Positions 36,253 through 47,230 are shown, counted from the first letter of the stretch. The stretch is 62,141 nt of DNA from Mycocentrospora acerina (GCA_022701365.1 JAKUHH010000168.1:1-62141); one strand, 5' to 3'. Translations and numbers: made by a program. The notes: a model not told the origin generated them from the letters alone.

Positions 36253-37334
36253 CTATAGTGTACCTTGTCTATTGTCTTCGCCAAACCCTTTAAGAACAGC
36301 TGGTATATTGCTGCTTTCAATGGCTTCGAAAAGACCCCCCCGCCCAGCGGCTCGATGCTTCTCGTCTTCCAACCGGAAAAATTGCTCTACTGTTTTGATC
36401 CTCTTTGGGTGGATTTCGTCCAAAAGCGCGTAGTCGCGCTGAATAACACCTTTGTTGCCTCCAGAGTGTGCCCACATCTTCCAGAAACCGGTGAAAGTCT
36501 CCCTAACAGACATCGTTGCTGGGTCTGATAGGTCGGCGGTATATCCAGCCGGTCCGTCAGCTCCTGGAAAATTCTCAAAGTACATGTCCATCGGTATGTT
36601 AATGTATTGAGCTGGTCTGCCTGTCACTTTCGAGAATGCTGTGGCTAGATCTGCATAATGGATATGGTCTATAGCGACCTCGAGGTTCATTCCGTCCGAT
36701 CCGTCCGGGTTGTCAAAAAGCTAGCGGGCATAATACTCACAGTCATCGAGTGACACATGAGGAATTGCGCCATCACCAAGCGGGATTGCCCAGATCACTG
36801 TCCCGTTCTGGACCTGAGGGGTCATCAGAGCCCTTGTTGAGGTCGCCATCTCCATGTACGGGCCGGTAGTGAAAATCGCAACGCCCATGTTATTGCCTTT
36901 CCTCTGCTGTAGAATCCATTCTGCCATACGACCTTTGCCGTCGTAATGTCCACAACGGAACTTCGGGTCATATCCGCTCTTTTTATAGACGTAGTCGAGG
37001 TTGCCAAACACCAAAAACTTGATGCCTAGTTCAACGGCTAGCTCATAGGCGCGAATAGACCAATAAATCTCAGTCTTTTCACCGCTGTTGAATCCATCAA
37101 TGTTGACAAAGGCTCCCCAGCATCCTATGAAACCTTTGCGAAGGACGGCTTCATTGGCAAATGTTCCCTCGATAAATTCGACGTCCCCGAGCTTAGCAAT
37201 TTCCTGGGCTCGTGATGATTGGGAATCACGCGTTAGAGCACGCAGGCTGTAGCCGCCGTCCTTTGTAAGCCCGCGGCACACAGGTAGACTTGAGCGCCAG
37301 TGGCGCCAATGACGAAAATGCGGCGAGCGGCCAT
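36253..37334 (-). pseudogene. NmrA-like family gene, disabled by frameshift and nonsense codon
   Basis: Read from the ATG at 37334, the minus strand encodes an NmrA-like protein (atypical SDR, NAD(P)-binding) of about 360 residues. It opens MAARRIFVIGATGAQ, and then loses frame by one base near 37290 (GCTCAAG|TC where GCTCAAGGTC is expected). The new frame runs clean through LRALTRD, a WGAFVNIDGFNSGEK segment, GYDPKFRCGHYDGKGRM and FTTGPYMEMA. It meets an in-frame TAG at 36723-36721 (codon for the expected Trp in YYARW-LFDNP), and continues to a natural stop at 36253 after HYALLDEIHPKRI-type sequence. The span is 1082 bp, one short of a multiple of three. The TGG-to-TAG change lies in a CCA-to-CTA context on the other strand. 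Two lesions make a pseudogene likely; a sequencing error could explain only the frameshift. Confidence 0.82.
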
Positions 37335-38689
37335 GATTGATTTTAACACTGTTCTGTTGGTATGTTGAGGTGCTGAAAGTGGCCTTGAGTATGGTAAGAG
37401 ATAGAGCGTAGATGTAACTGACACACCTTGTCCGTTCTTGTATACTTTTACGCTTAGCATCCTTCCACTTCTGATGCTCAAAGATGCGCAATCGAATCTC
37501 GGGCATGATTAGCCAGAGCATGAATATTAAACTTAGTATTCTTTGTGATTCAACCTTATTTCGTTAGTCCGCTTTGTACTTGGATTTTCGGTGTGTAGAT
37601 GATTAGTTGTTCCATCATTTCTATCCGTTAGACTTCGGCCGTAAAACGGAGCTATCTTCTAGAATATCTTGTTCTTGTCTACAATGCAGTTTGCACTATG
37701 TGCGTACCATCTCAGCGACCTGTAAAGCGCACTTACTATTACTCGGCCGTATGGGGATATGCTCCAAACTGTCTTAGCGGAAAAAGTCCAAATTATGGAG
37801 CAGCCTGGTAATTTCATTGCATTATGCAGTACGTCCGGCAAGCACGATAAGAATTTAATTCTGTTTAAATTTTCTATCTGTTAGATAGGAAGGCAGATCA
37901 CATAACGAGATCAGGAGAAATCATTAAGTTTATGCTACACGGCGTCGGCGGCTAAAACCTTCAGCTTGTCGATATTGCGTCTCAAGCTGTCAGTCTCGAT
38001 ATCTACGTTAGAACGATTGTGGATTACAACCTAGTTCGGGAGCATTGTTGCTCCGCAGGTGCCAGTTCCGTTAATGATTACTATTCAATATAACGCTAAG
38101 ACAGATTGGCGCTTTAACGCCTGGTTAGCGTGAGATTGTTACGACACTACCCCACAAACAATGTCTAATATCCTCATCACCTATCATGTTAAACGATGGA
38201 TCTGGATGTTATATAGGCGTGTACCCCTGACGATGTGGGCAATCCATAATGCGCCTGGTGAGCATCTTCTGCCTATGAACGTCGAAGCCTCGTCTTTTCT
38301 GGGCCAGGAAGTTTGGCAATCAACGCATTGAATACATCTGTATTGTCACAATCCAGTATACTGACAGAATTAGCAGGCGTTTTTGCTGCTGTGAGCATTT
38401 CTGCGACATCATTTTGCTCGTCATTTGCGCCAACTATTTGAAGTCGCAAATGATAATTGATCGTAACTAATAGACGCAGCAGGCTTGCCCCTGAGAGGAG
38501 TAAATGGCGAGAAATGAACTGTATCATCAAATTCGCGACGGTGAGCATTAGGGCGGGCCGTCACTTAGTAACATAAAGAGGTTTGGTGCGCGAGGGTTTG
38601 CCCCTACGCTCAGTATGTTTGCGGTGGTAGACACGTTGGCGATTCTGGCCTAATAAGTTCGTCTATCGAAAGCCTGAGCTCAATTCTCA
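37335..38689. other. Intergenic; one unrecognised 91-codon ORF
   Basis: A minus-strand ORF at 38273-38548 (91 codons) reads like a piece of a globular protein (VGANDEQNDVAEML, then ILDCDNTDVFNALIAKL) but I cannot assign a family, and no adjoining exon was found. Otherwise nothing recognised. Confidence 0.4.
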
Positions 38690-39340
38690 ACTAAGTCGAC
38701 CAAGGGATCATTAGAGAGTCCTGTACAGCGACTCAAGATATATTCACCTATGGTCTGACCTTTTATGGAATGTGAAAGCAAAGTTTGACACCTAAGATGA
38801 ATACATCTATAACTTTGATGAGACTAGGCTTACAATGAGTATTTCAGGAAGCTTAAGGATTGCTGTTGCTTCTGAGAGACATAATAGGCCTATTGGTATC
38901 CAGCCTGGGAACCGCGAACGAGTAACGTTGATTGCTGTAGTCAATGTGCTTGGCCAGAAAATCTCACCATAATTCAACTTCAAAGCAATAAGCTATGATG
39001 CCTCCTGATACCCTGATATGCTGCCAGAATGGTGCATTGGACTTTTTGCTATTGGCTAGACAACGAGCGAAGCTGGTCAAGCATAGTCAAAGCACTTTAT
39101 CAAGCACACAAACGGTCGCAAAGTGGGTAGCCACCTACGGCTTATTATCGCGGCTACGAGAGCAATAAGTCGCTTGTATCCTGAAACTCAGGCGAGTAGA
39201 GCAAGATTAATGCCCTATTCGTGCCTCCACACAAGTTTTAAGGGTCAGGGTTATTACGTCCTTCATATACCAAAATTGCTTTGATACCCGTTTGTGGAGA
39301 ATTAGCTAACGAAACAGACAGATTTAGGTACATAATTACA
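38690..39340 (+). pseudogene. Pogo-like transposase relic (DDE domain)
   Basis: From about 38780 the plus strand reads KAKFDT-stop-DEYIYNFDETRLT followed by RPIGIQPGNRERVTLIAVV, the hallmark block of pogo/Fot1-like DDE transposases with the first catalytic Asp in FDE. Further on, EWCIGLFAIGQTT and a decayed HTNGRKVGSH match the region leading to the second Asp. Several stops and frameshifts interrupt it. No terminal inverted repeats found. It may belong with the C-terminal fragment at 35247-35883, but the 3-kb gap with a gene between argues for separate insertions. Confidence 0.7.
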
Positions 39341-39384
39341 CCTGGTAATTACTTTGCTTCACAATCTTTGCATACGTCATATAC

Positions 39385-39462
39385 TGTGAAGCTACAAAAA
39401 GGCCGACCTTCTTGCTGCTAAGGCTAGAAGGTATATATAGTGATATATGTTGCAGGCTGACA
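39385..39462 (+). mobile_element. 78-bp minimal mobile element, copy 2
   Basis: Differs from 6322-6399 at only two positions by eye. Flanked by the perfect 5-bp duplication TATAC (39380-39384 and 39463-39467). It lies 63 bp beyond the stop codon of the SDR gene (minus strand) and so within or near its 3' UTR. Read in reverse it starts TGTCAGCCTGCA, the same 12 bases that begin the longer family B LTR-like elements. Confidence 0.88.
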
Positions 39463-39525
39463 TATACTGTGTATAGAAAGTAAACAATGACACTGTTTTT
39501 GTAGGTACGATAGAGTTGGCGTAAT

Positions 39526-40533
39526 CTAAGCGTCGTTTGTCATCCCCACCATCTTCAACGAATCATTCCACAGCAGAGCCGCTTTCTCGGCATCATAAGC
39601 ATGCCCTGCATACCCTTCACCGAGGATATCATGATCATCCTTTCCGCGGGCTGTTCTTCCGCAATCAGCAAGATATTCACCACCCTTACCCTCCCATTGC
39701 TGACCAACTGCAGCCCACACCGTCGTTGCAGCACCTTGCTCTGGCGTTTTCATAATTCTGGCCTTGCTGTCGTCCTTTGCCATCTCTTCAAGCATTGCAG
39801 GATCTAAGTGCTGCATAAGTCCTGTTGCAATACCGCCAGGATGAACACTGAGAGCGTGAAGCCTTCGCGATCCGTAGCGTCGCTCAATCTCGTTTGCCAT
39901 GTAAATATTGGCAGTTTTTGACTGGCCGTATGAGACCCATTCATTGTAAGGAACATGCTTAAAATTATAGTCGCTCAAATTGTTAATTGAGGCCACATGA
40001 TGGGCAGAGGAAGATAAATTAATAACGCGAGAATCGAATTTAGAGCTAGCGCTGGCGAGGAGAGCTGGCTTCAAGAGTTGGAAAAGCAGGAAATGGGCGA
40101 GATGGTTCACCCCAAACTGCATCTCATTGCCATCCTTAGTGTGCTCTAACTTGGGTATAGCCATGATACCGGCGTTGTTGATAAGGATATTAATCTGGTT
40201 GTTTGAATTTTGGAGGATTGTTTCTGCTGCTGCACGTACACTGCTTAGAGAAGTATTGTCCATCTCAACAAGTTCAATGCGCCCTGGTTCGAGTACGCCG
40301 TCTAGCGCAGTCTTTGCTTTGTTCAGGTCTCGCGCCGTCAACAGAAGCTTTGCTCCAGTCAAAGATAGAGCGCGAGCTGTCTGGATCCCTAATCCAGATG
40401 AAGTGCCTGTAATGACAATAACCTTCCCAACAAGCTTGCCCTCTGCTGCTTCGTCCTTGATAATTTGAATGGCTGTTGGGCGAGCATCGCCCGGGCCAGC
40501 AGGATTAACGTGAGCTGCTGCGTAGCGGGACAT
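39526..40533 (-). CDS. Short-chain dehydrogenase/reductase (WWOX/retinol-dehydrogenase-like)
   Basis: Single-exon gene of 335 residues on the minus strand. A classical SDR Rossmann fold: cofactor motif TGTSSGLG at residues 42-49, structural NNAG at 119-122, catalytic Ser in NLSSSAH and the YxxxK pair Tyr202/Lys206 (SYGQSK). The HPGGIATGL loop is typical of the retinol dehydrogenase / WW-domain oxidoreductase-like subfamily. Predicted cytosolic NADP(H)-dependent carbonyl reductase or alcohol dehydrogenase with unknown substrate. No intron. It is transcribed divergently from the bZIP gene, with 527 bp between the start codons, so the two may share a control region. The 78-bp element lies just past its stop. 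Confidence 0.93.
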   Translation of the reverse strand: MSRYAAAHVNPAGPGDARPTAIQIIKDEAAEGKLVGKVIVITGTSSGLGIQTARALSLTGAKLLLTARDLNKAKTALDGVLEPGRIELVEMDNTSLSSVRAAAETILQNSNNQINILINNAGIMAIPKLEHTKDGNEMQFGVNHLAHFLLFQLLKPALLASASSKFDSRVINLSSSAHHVASINNLSDYNFKHVPYNEWVSYGQSKTANIYMANEIERRYGSRRLHALSVHPGGIATGLMQHLDPAMLEEMAKDDSKARIMKTPEQGAATTVWAAVGQQWEGKGGEYLADCGRTARGKDDHDILGEGYAGHAYDAEKAALLWNDSLKMVGMTNDA

Positions 40534-41060
40534 CTCGGTCTAATAAAGAAGAGGTTTGGATTTGGATGCTTGTTGGAATAAGGTGATTCTGATATGTTGA
40601 TTTTCTTTTTTAGGAGTATTGTAAGCTATTTATATTTTTGCAGCTCCAGATGTCCAAACTCAGTTGACTAATATCATGACCTGCATTTCAAAGCGGACGG
40701 ATTTGCTCAACCACTAGGTTCCCAACGGCGTGGTAGAATGAATGCTTTGATTATTCGTCCAGCAAAGCCATAGTAATTTCAAGGGTGGTTCTGAAACAGG
40801 CTTAGCAGGCTCCACTATTCTATGTTTTAGACTTGCAGCTTAGCGCGGTTGATAAAATAATTGCCATTTGTGGCCTAGCTCTCCTTTAGCTATTGATGAC
40901 AATTTATTTCCTCCTTTGGCCTAGCTTACAGGGCTAGTTCACATTGCGTCAGCACACTCCACTCGACAGCCGTGTCCGAACGACGACAAGAACCAGACCG
41001 CCTACCGTCTTTCCCGGATGATAGTAAGACACCAAATTAGGCATCAAATTATCCGGGATA
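40534..41060. promoter_or_regulatory. Bidirectional intergenic region (SDR / bZIP)
   Basis: 527 bp between the divergent ATGs at 40533 and 41061. A TATA-like box for the SDR gene lies at 40628-40634 (TATAAAT on the minus strand, about 95 bp upstream of its ATG). No TATA is obvious on the bZIP side. Shared regulation is inference from the arrangement. Confidence 0.5.
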
Positions 41061-42136
41061 ATGACAAATATCATGGGCCAGGTCTCTCGGCCCCAGGGTG
41101 AAGCGGACCAGGTCGGCGATCGTCCTACGGACATCGAAGCTGAAGCCAACAAGCAGCGCAGGAAGGAACAGAACCGGAAGAACCAAAGAGCACGCCGTGA
41201 GTAAGTCCCTCGCTATTGTAGTCTCTACCATACTGAGAACCCCCTGCAGGACTGCGACTTCGGGATGAAGAAGTGGAATCTGTTCGGAAGCCGTACTTTT
41301 TCAAAGTCAGGCGCTGGCGTCTCGACCAGCCCGACAATAATCCACCCCAACAACGCTCACTAGCATCAGAGAGCGAAGGAACCATACAAATATCTCCTAG
41401 ACCGCTTGGCTCACACGAAGGCACAACACTCTTTGCAGCGGAGCATACTATCGTCCTCCAAGGATCACCCAACATTCGCCCACTCCTAACCCCTGACCAA
41501 CAGTCTTTCAAATTCCCCCTTTCCTCAGATCACCTTCTTCGTCTCATTCATTACAACGTATTCCGCGCGTTCATCTTCAACAAACGTACCCTAAATACCC
41601 TGCCTAGCGACCCAACCGCCTGCCCCGTTACCGGGCCCTACTGGGACGACACCAGTCTCTATCCTCCCAACCCTAACATACCTCTTTCTCTCGTCCCGAC
41701 AGTCCTCCAAAAAACCCGCTACCACTCTATTTATATCAATGTTATACCCTTCCCCCGCGTCCGCGACAACCTTATCAGGTACGAAGACCGCTATGACTAC
41801 TGGGAGCTAATGCAAGACCTTGTTGGTGAGTCTAAGCCGGCACTATGGCGACCAAGCACGCCAGTTATGACCCCTCTTCCCAACAGCAGGGGGCCCTTTG
41901 CCCTTCCATCAGGGAGGGACACGGACGAGGTCACTGCGGGGCGTAATGGGCTTATTGTTTGGGGCGAGCCGCATGAAATGCAGAGTTGGGAAGTCACTCC
42001 TGGCTTTCTTGCGAAGTGGTCATGGACTCTGGAAGGTTGTGAGGAGTTGATTGAAATAAGTAATAACTGGAGGATGACTAGAGGGGAGGAACCTATGTCA
42101 CTCTCCTTGTCAAGGAGCTATCCACCGCCCGAGTGA
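41061..42136 (+). CDS. bZIP-like transcription factor with DUF3425
   Basis: Two exons, 41061-41196 and 41250-42136 (53-bp intron), encode 340 residues. The basic region RRKEQNRKNQRARRLRLRDE spans the intron at residues 34-53. The following heptad zipper is short and weak. The C-terminal two-thirds match the fungal DUF3425 domain: SDHLLRLIHYNVFRAFIFN, PTVLQKTRYHS, PFPRVRDNLI and GLIVWGEPHEMQSWEV. Such proteins are nuclear regulators common in Pezizomycotina, often beside metabolic genes. The neighbouring SDR (divergent) and tannase (downstream, same strand) are candidate targets by position only. Confidence 0.9.
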
Positions 42137-42754
42137 GATGTAGAATACTTTCAATCTTTATTTCCCTGTGTCCGCGACAGTTCTTTTTAAGGCCGTAAAA
42201 CTCTTATTAAGACACAACTTGTTAAACGACTTGTACCACAATAGCATATTGAAAAATAGAGCAGCCAGTTAAGATACTTTCCCAATCACCGTCTTTAGTC
42301 CGTTGACGTACACCCTTTCCATATCTTTGAATTGTGCCAAGGTGCGTCAAATGACCTCAGCAGCGTTCTGGATCCTCTATCCTGCGCAATAATAATTGTC
42401 TACAACAGATTCTAGACGAAAAGGAACACGTCACATAAGCACATTTAAAAGTTCAAGCAGTGTACAAACAAACACCACAGTTGAGACAGATTTTAAATCT
42501 AACAATTATACTAGTACCAAATTAAGATTCGACCCACTTCTTTAACAGAACTGAATTAGACAAGTTTGGGACGTCTTATTTAGTTTGTAATTTTAATTTA
42601 GGGACGTACCGCCAATGGACCGAGATAATGGTTTGGCATTTGTCAAGCTCCAAGCACAACAACCAGATTTTGGAGCCCTATAAATCCATCCTAATTATCT
42701 GTTATTTCTATTACTCCAAAACTCTGGTTCTTCACTCCACTATTAGATTTCATC
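42137..42754. other. Intergenic upstream of the tannase gene
   Basis: About 620 bp with no gene; carries the tannase promoter. Confidence 0.5.
42679..42685 (+). promoter_or_regulatory. TATA box of the tannase-family gene
   Basis: TATAAAT 70 bp upstream of the ATG at 42755, followed by a pyrimidine-rich leader (TTCTATTACTCC, TTCTTCACTCC) typical of strongly expressed fungal genes. Confidence 0.55.
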
Positions 42755-44383
42755 ATGTCTTCTCCTGCTATAGCTAGCAATTGTGCTCCTGCTGCAATTT
42801 CTACTCCTTATATCTCTGGAACTCAAATCCTTTCTATTGAAGCTGCTGTTGTCCAAAACTACACCTATACTTCTTCTACTTACAAAGTTGTTTCGAACCG
42901 TGGATATTACCCCGACACTACCATTGATTTCTGCAATGTTACCGTCACTCACACGCATCCCGGCAAGAACGATGCCTTGTATACTGAGGTATGGCTCCCC
43001 TTAGGACCTTCCTGGAACGGACGATTGCAAATGACTGGTGGTGGAGGCTGGGTAGCTGGACTTGACGAGATTGGACTTGGGACGATGTTTACAGCAGTCA
43101 GCGAAGGGTATGTAACATCAGGGGTTGACGCTGGTGTACCTATAACGGATATGACCACTGCGAAAGACTGGGCGTTGACAAGTCTGGGGAACGTCGACTA
43201 TAATCGGCTCCAGAATTTCGCAATGATAGAGCTGCATGATGGCGCTCTAATTACCAAGAGCGTCACTGAAAGCTTCTACGGTCGGCCTGCGGATTACTCG
43301 TACTGGAGTGGCTGCTCGCAAGGTGGTCGACAGGGTCATATGTTTGCCCAGCGCTATCCAGATATATTTGATGGAATCGCCGCTTCAGCTCCAGCAATTA
43401 ACTGGGCTCCGCTCTTTGTCGGCCAAACATTCCCTCAGCAGGTTTTGTATGAGCTTGGGGAATTTCCTCATACTTGCGAGTACGATACTCTGACCGCAGC
43501 CGTCATTAGCGCTTGCGATGGTAATGACGGTCTATTGGATAGTCTTATCTCGCATCCGGACTCCTGCTCCTTCGATCCTTATCATATGGTTGGCACTCCA
43601 GTTAACTGCAGTATACCTGGTGCACCTGCAGTAATTTCAAAGGCTGCCGCAGCTGCTATGGATGCAGCTTGGCATGGTACTCGCACTGCAGATGGCTCTC
43701 TTCTTTGGCCGTCGGCCGGCTATGAAGCAAACACAACTAATGGCGCCCTTTTCACTTCATGCTCTAGTAATGGAACATGCACACCTGTAAGACAAACACT
43801 TTTTACAGACTTTGTTAAATACTTTGTCAAAAAGGACCCAAATTATACCGTCAACAACATGACCCGCAAAGATTTTGTGCAGGTATTCAAACAGGCTGGT
43901 CGCGAATACACTTCAATCCTGAACATGGACACCCCAGATCTTAGTGAATTCCGTGCTGCTGGAGGCAAGATGATTGCTTATCATGGCCTCGTACGTACCA
44001 TAATCATCCTTACTAAAACCTAATAGTCATGCTAACAACTTGTGAAGGCCGACGAACTAATTCCTTTTCGGGGTTCACGTAACTACTATGAGAGAGTGAC
44101 TGAACTTGATCCTAACGTACATGACTTCTACCGGCTTTTTGAAGCTCCTGGACTTGGACACTGTTGGGGCGGGATTGGTGGTCAGCCCACCGGTGCCTTT
44201 GATGCCCTCGTCAACTGGGTCGAGAACGGAGTCATCCCAGAAACGCTCGTTGGAACGAACCCTTCAAACCAGACAAATCTGCTTTGCCCGTACCCAAAGC
44301 AAGCTATCTTTAAGGGCCAGAGTTCCCAATATAAAGCAGAAGACTTTGTCTGCGTAGAAACTGTCAACAATCGTCTAAACTAG
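42755..44383 (+). CDS. Tannase/feruloyl esterase family protein
   Basis: Two exons, 42755-43990 and 44048-44383 (57-bp intron), give 523 residues, the normal family size. Serine esterase for hydroxycinnamate, gallate or related aromatic esters. The nucleophile lies in SGCSQGG (Ser188, with adjacent Cys187). Asp414 in HGLADELIP and His450-Cys451 in GLGHCWGG complete the triad and the Cys187-Cys451 disulfide (CS-D-HC motif). Asp/Asn-rich loops (CDGNDGLLDSLI) fit the calcium site. Intact. Oddity: the N-terminus (MSSPAIASNCAPAAIS) has no hydrophobic signal peptide although the family is usually secreted and several Asn-x-Ser/Thr sites exist. An upstream exon is possible, but a TATA box 70 bp upstream argues against it. 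The substrate cannot be read from sequence. Confidence 0.93.
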
Positions 44384-44690
44384 GTATTCAAAGCTAAGTA
44401 GTTAAGAAGGTACGCAGGGTATCTGCAGCACCTATATTTATTACAATGTTTATCAAATAAGTCTTTGTAGTGTAACGTGTTTCACCGATTGGCAACACAC
44501 CACTTCGCGACGCAAAAGATTTAGAAATCCACTATTAAGCACTTATGACTGAACAACAGAACTGACTATCGCATTAAGAAATGGACAGAAAAAATAGTCT
44601 AAATCTACTATATCTTTCTTGAAAATATGCTTGCTGTGTCCTGCCTTACCGCATCTCCTATTATAGGGAATACCTTTGCTACTACTGTTG
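44384..44690. other. 3' flank of the tannase gene
   Basis: About 300 bp with no recognised feature. Confidence 0.5.
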
Positions 44691-45040
44691 GTTTCCAGCA
44701 GCATCCATCTCATGTACAATCAGCTTGCTACACACAGCGTGACCGTGTGAGCAATCTTTCTCTTTCTAGCTATAAGTAAGACAGCCAGGTAGCCCGTAGC
44801 TGGAATCATCAATTCCATCGAATATCACTTCACTCAGTACTGGTTCATCAACTACCACCTCTTGCACCTTCTCTGCATGCTTTTTTGCCTTAAGCTAAAT
44901 CTCAGCATCTATTTGCGCAATTATTGCTTCTGACTCCTCCCGTGACATGGTCCCTCCCTTCTGAATCCGCTTCTTTGGACCCCTTCTACGATCAGAAGCA
45001 ACAGCGTTAGCTTCATCAAGGTTGAATATCCTAGCTTCAA
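44691..45040 (-). pseudogene. Possible pogo-like transposase C-terminal relic
   Basis: On the minus strand, 45035-44700 reads ARIFNLDEANAVASDRRRG, then PKKRIQKGGTMSREESEAI, then a Lys/Glu-rich helix interrupted by TAG codons, ending in frame noise. The basic RRRGPKKR-like stretch followed by a charged helix is typical of C-terminal tails of fungal pogo-like transposases. No catalytic domain remains. Tentative. Confidence 0.4.
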
Positions 45041-45600
45041 GAAATGCATGTGAGTGTAACCTTGGAATTGACTAATTAATAAATGTGCAACGTTATCTTA
45101 TAACTAAAACCAAGTGACAAATTTTGCTGTCCCTCATCCTGTTTGACGTTGAAATTTTTTGAGTTTTCATTTCCTAGACGTTGCTTAGTGTTTTAGATTG
45201 ATAAGGGATAGGGCATGATAGAGGTGACGATGGCGAGTAAGGCTATACTTTGAGCTGTAACAACACTAATGCTGGGTTATCTAGAACTTAACTAGTTACT
45301 ATAAATCTTAACCCCATTCTGGTAGATATTAAGGCATGCTTTGGTATATTTTGTAATTATCAAGGAAACCTATAACTTGTGTTATAAGCAAGCGAGCATA
45401 TCAAGCTAGTGAACACCCTACCAACTTTCTACAACACATAAGACTTCAACTAACATAGCACCCTTAACTAAACCTCAGCTAGCTTCAATTAGGCTAAAAG
45501 ACATGTTACAATCACAGTTATTAAGAAAATTGAAATCAAGCTAAGGAGATTACTGCATTGATGTTTTATGTCTACCAATAGGTGTAAATTATAGTATCTG
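45041..45600. other. Intergenic, nothing recognised
   Basis: AT-rich, no gene model. It ends at the 12-base sequence TGTCAGCCTGCA (45599-45610) that begins the family B elements. Confidence 0.5.
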
Positions 45601-45738
45601 TCAGCCTGCACTCATTAAAGCACTAACGTCGTCTTTGCTCCAGTGTTTGGACTCGAACTCCTCCCATCTCATCTGACCGTTGGCGGATTCGGGGGAATGG
45701 CTGCACCAGCCTACAAACTTGTACTCGTAGTCGCTCAT
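45601..45738 (-). pseudogene. N-terminal fragment of a CAD/ADH6-like alcohol dehydrogenase
   Basis: From the ATG at 45738 the minus strand reads MSDYEYKFVGWCSHSPESAN... then MRWEEFESKHWSKDDV, the start of fungal NADP-dependent cinnamyl-alcohol-dehydrogenase-like (ADH6-like) enzymes. The match ends after WSKDDV, where the family would continue into the zinc-binding GICGSD region. Instead the frame runs into TGCAGGCTGACA (45610-45599) and stops, at 45 codons. No continuation was found nearby. So this is a truncated first exon or gene stub, probably created when an element with this terminus inserted or recombined here. Confidence 0.55.
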
Positions 45739-46053
45739 CTTACAGGATTCAAGTTTTAATTTAGAATGCGAGAAGCGTTGATAGTAAATGTAGAAGGTGT
45801 CAAAGAGAATTTAAATATTTATCAATAGGATCACTTCTGTGGGACCATCTGTTTAGTCATTCTTTTGACATTGATATTTATTTTTAATGTTCGTACGCAA
45901 TCTAAGTCACTCTATATTTGCTCTAGGAGCACAGAAGATACCAGTAAGGCGTTAGCAGTTTTCAATTCCAAGCTTGTATTGTTTCAAAGATGTTTTGTTC
46001 GTGGAACACGTTAGACATTTATATTTCTAAACAGAGCGACTGGACAGTGCTCC
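45739..46053. other. Spacer between ADH fragment and NmrA-like gene
   Basis: Should hold the former promoter of the ADH fragment and the 3' end region of the NmrA-like gene. Nothing else seen. Confidence 0.45.
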
Positions 46054-47155
46054 TCAACCAAAAAGTTTCGTCCAGTCGTACTTCTTGAAATAGCCCTCAA
46101 CAGTATCAAGAGATGGGGCCTGCTTCAGCTAATCACTTATGTTAGCAACTACTTGCGAAATTCTCAAGTCACGTAGACTCACATCTCGGGGATGTACAAT
46201 GGTAGGATCATCTCTGCCTTCGTATCCAAACTCGCTCCAATAGGCATTGTTGTCGTCGAATTCCACGTGCAATTCGGTAGGAACAGATGGGGGGAAAAAT
46301 CCTCTTGGCAGGGTAACAGTTTCCGCCTTCGTCCCCGTAACCTTTGCGAATATAGATACCAGCTCTCGAGTAGAGAGCCATTCTCGGTAGCCAATGAGAT
46401 TTTTTCCAGCAGACTCTTGTATAAGAGCTTTGACTAATGGCCCGGTGTCTTGTTCAGCGGCGACAAAGGGGAGTTTGACGTCTGGATCCATGGATCCATG
46501 AAATTGAACAACACCATCAGTGTTCTTAATGATGTTAGCTTCAAATATTAGAGTTTCTATGCTTAGATATGCTTACTTTCATAGGTGGGCTCATTCCACC
46601 AACGAGATAGTTACTCAAGAAGTATCCTGCTTGATAGATGCTAGTCTTTTTCCAGAGGTCTGGGTATGTCTGCCTGCCGTACTCTTCCGCCTTGGCTTTC
46701 GAATCAAAGTGGTAGACGTGAGTGTATTTTCCCTTTGACCATTTCGTGGCGTCTGACAGCGAAGAGAGTATAAACCGCTCTAGATCTGGAACTTTAGCGG
46801 CCGCATCAATAACATTCTTTAGTTGTTGTGTTTCATGCTCCCCTGCCCAGACATTCAGAGGCTGGCCTGGCTTCGCTTTGTTCCTACTGGCAGGATCCGC
46901 GTACAAGCCCCAGAAGTCACTAACAGCAAAGATAGCATTCGCGCCCTCAAATGCTGCCGTTAAGGTGTTGGGCGTGTCGAGGTCAGCTTGAAAAACCTCA
47001 GCCCCTCGGGCTGCCAGAGCTAGAGACTTAGCACTAGAGGTGTTTCGAGTCAGGGCACGAACTTTCCAGCCTGGTTCCTCGAGGAAGACGCTCGCTACAG
47101 AGCCGCCTTGATTTCCAGTGGCTCCGACGATGACGATAAGTTTTGAAGTATTCAT
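46054..47155 (-). CDS. NmrA-like family protein (atypical SDR)
   Basis: Three exons on the minus strand, 47155-46577, 46524-46183 and 46128-46054 (introns 52 and 54 bp), give 331 residues. The NADP-binding motif GATGNQGG is at residues 11-18, followed by VRALTRN. The YFLSNY and HVEFDDNNAYW segments and a C-terminal GYFKKYDWTKLFG complete the fold. The catalytic YxxxK of classical SDRs is not required, and proteins of this group often sense NADP(H) state and bind regulators, as NmrA does with GATA factors. The gene is intact, unlike the second NmrA-like gene at 36253-37334, from which it differs strongly (a separate subfamily). Role here unknown; metabolic reductase activity is the alternative. 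Confidence 0.9.
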
Positions 47156-47230
47156 GGCGGAAAGCTTAACAGGTTCGATAAAGTCAAACCAAGGGTGTTG
47201 TTTTCCAAGTCTGCGTGACCCGTGGTATCC

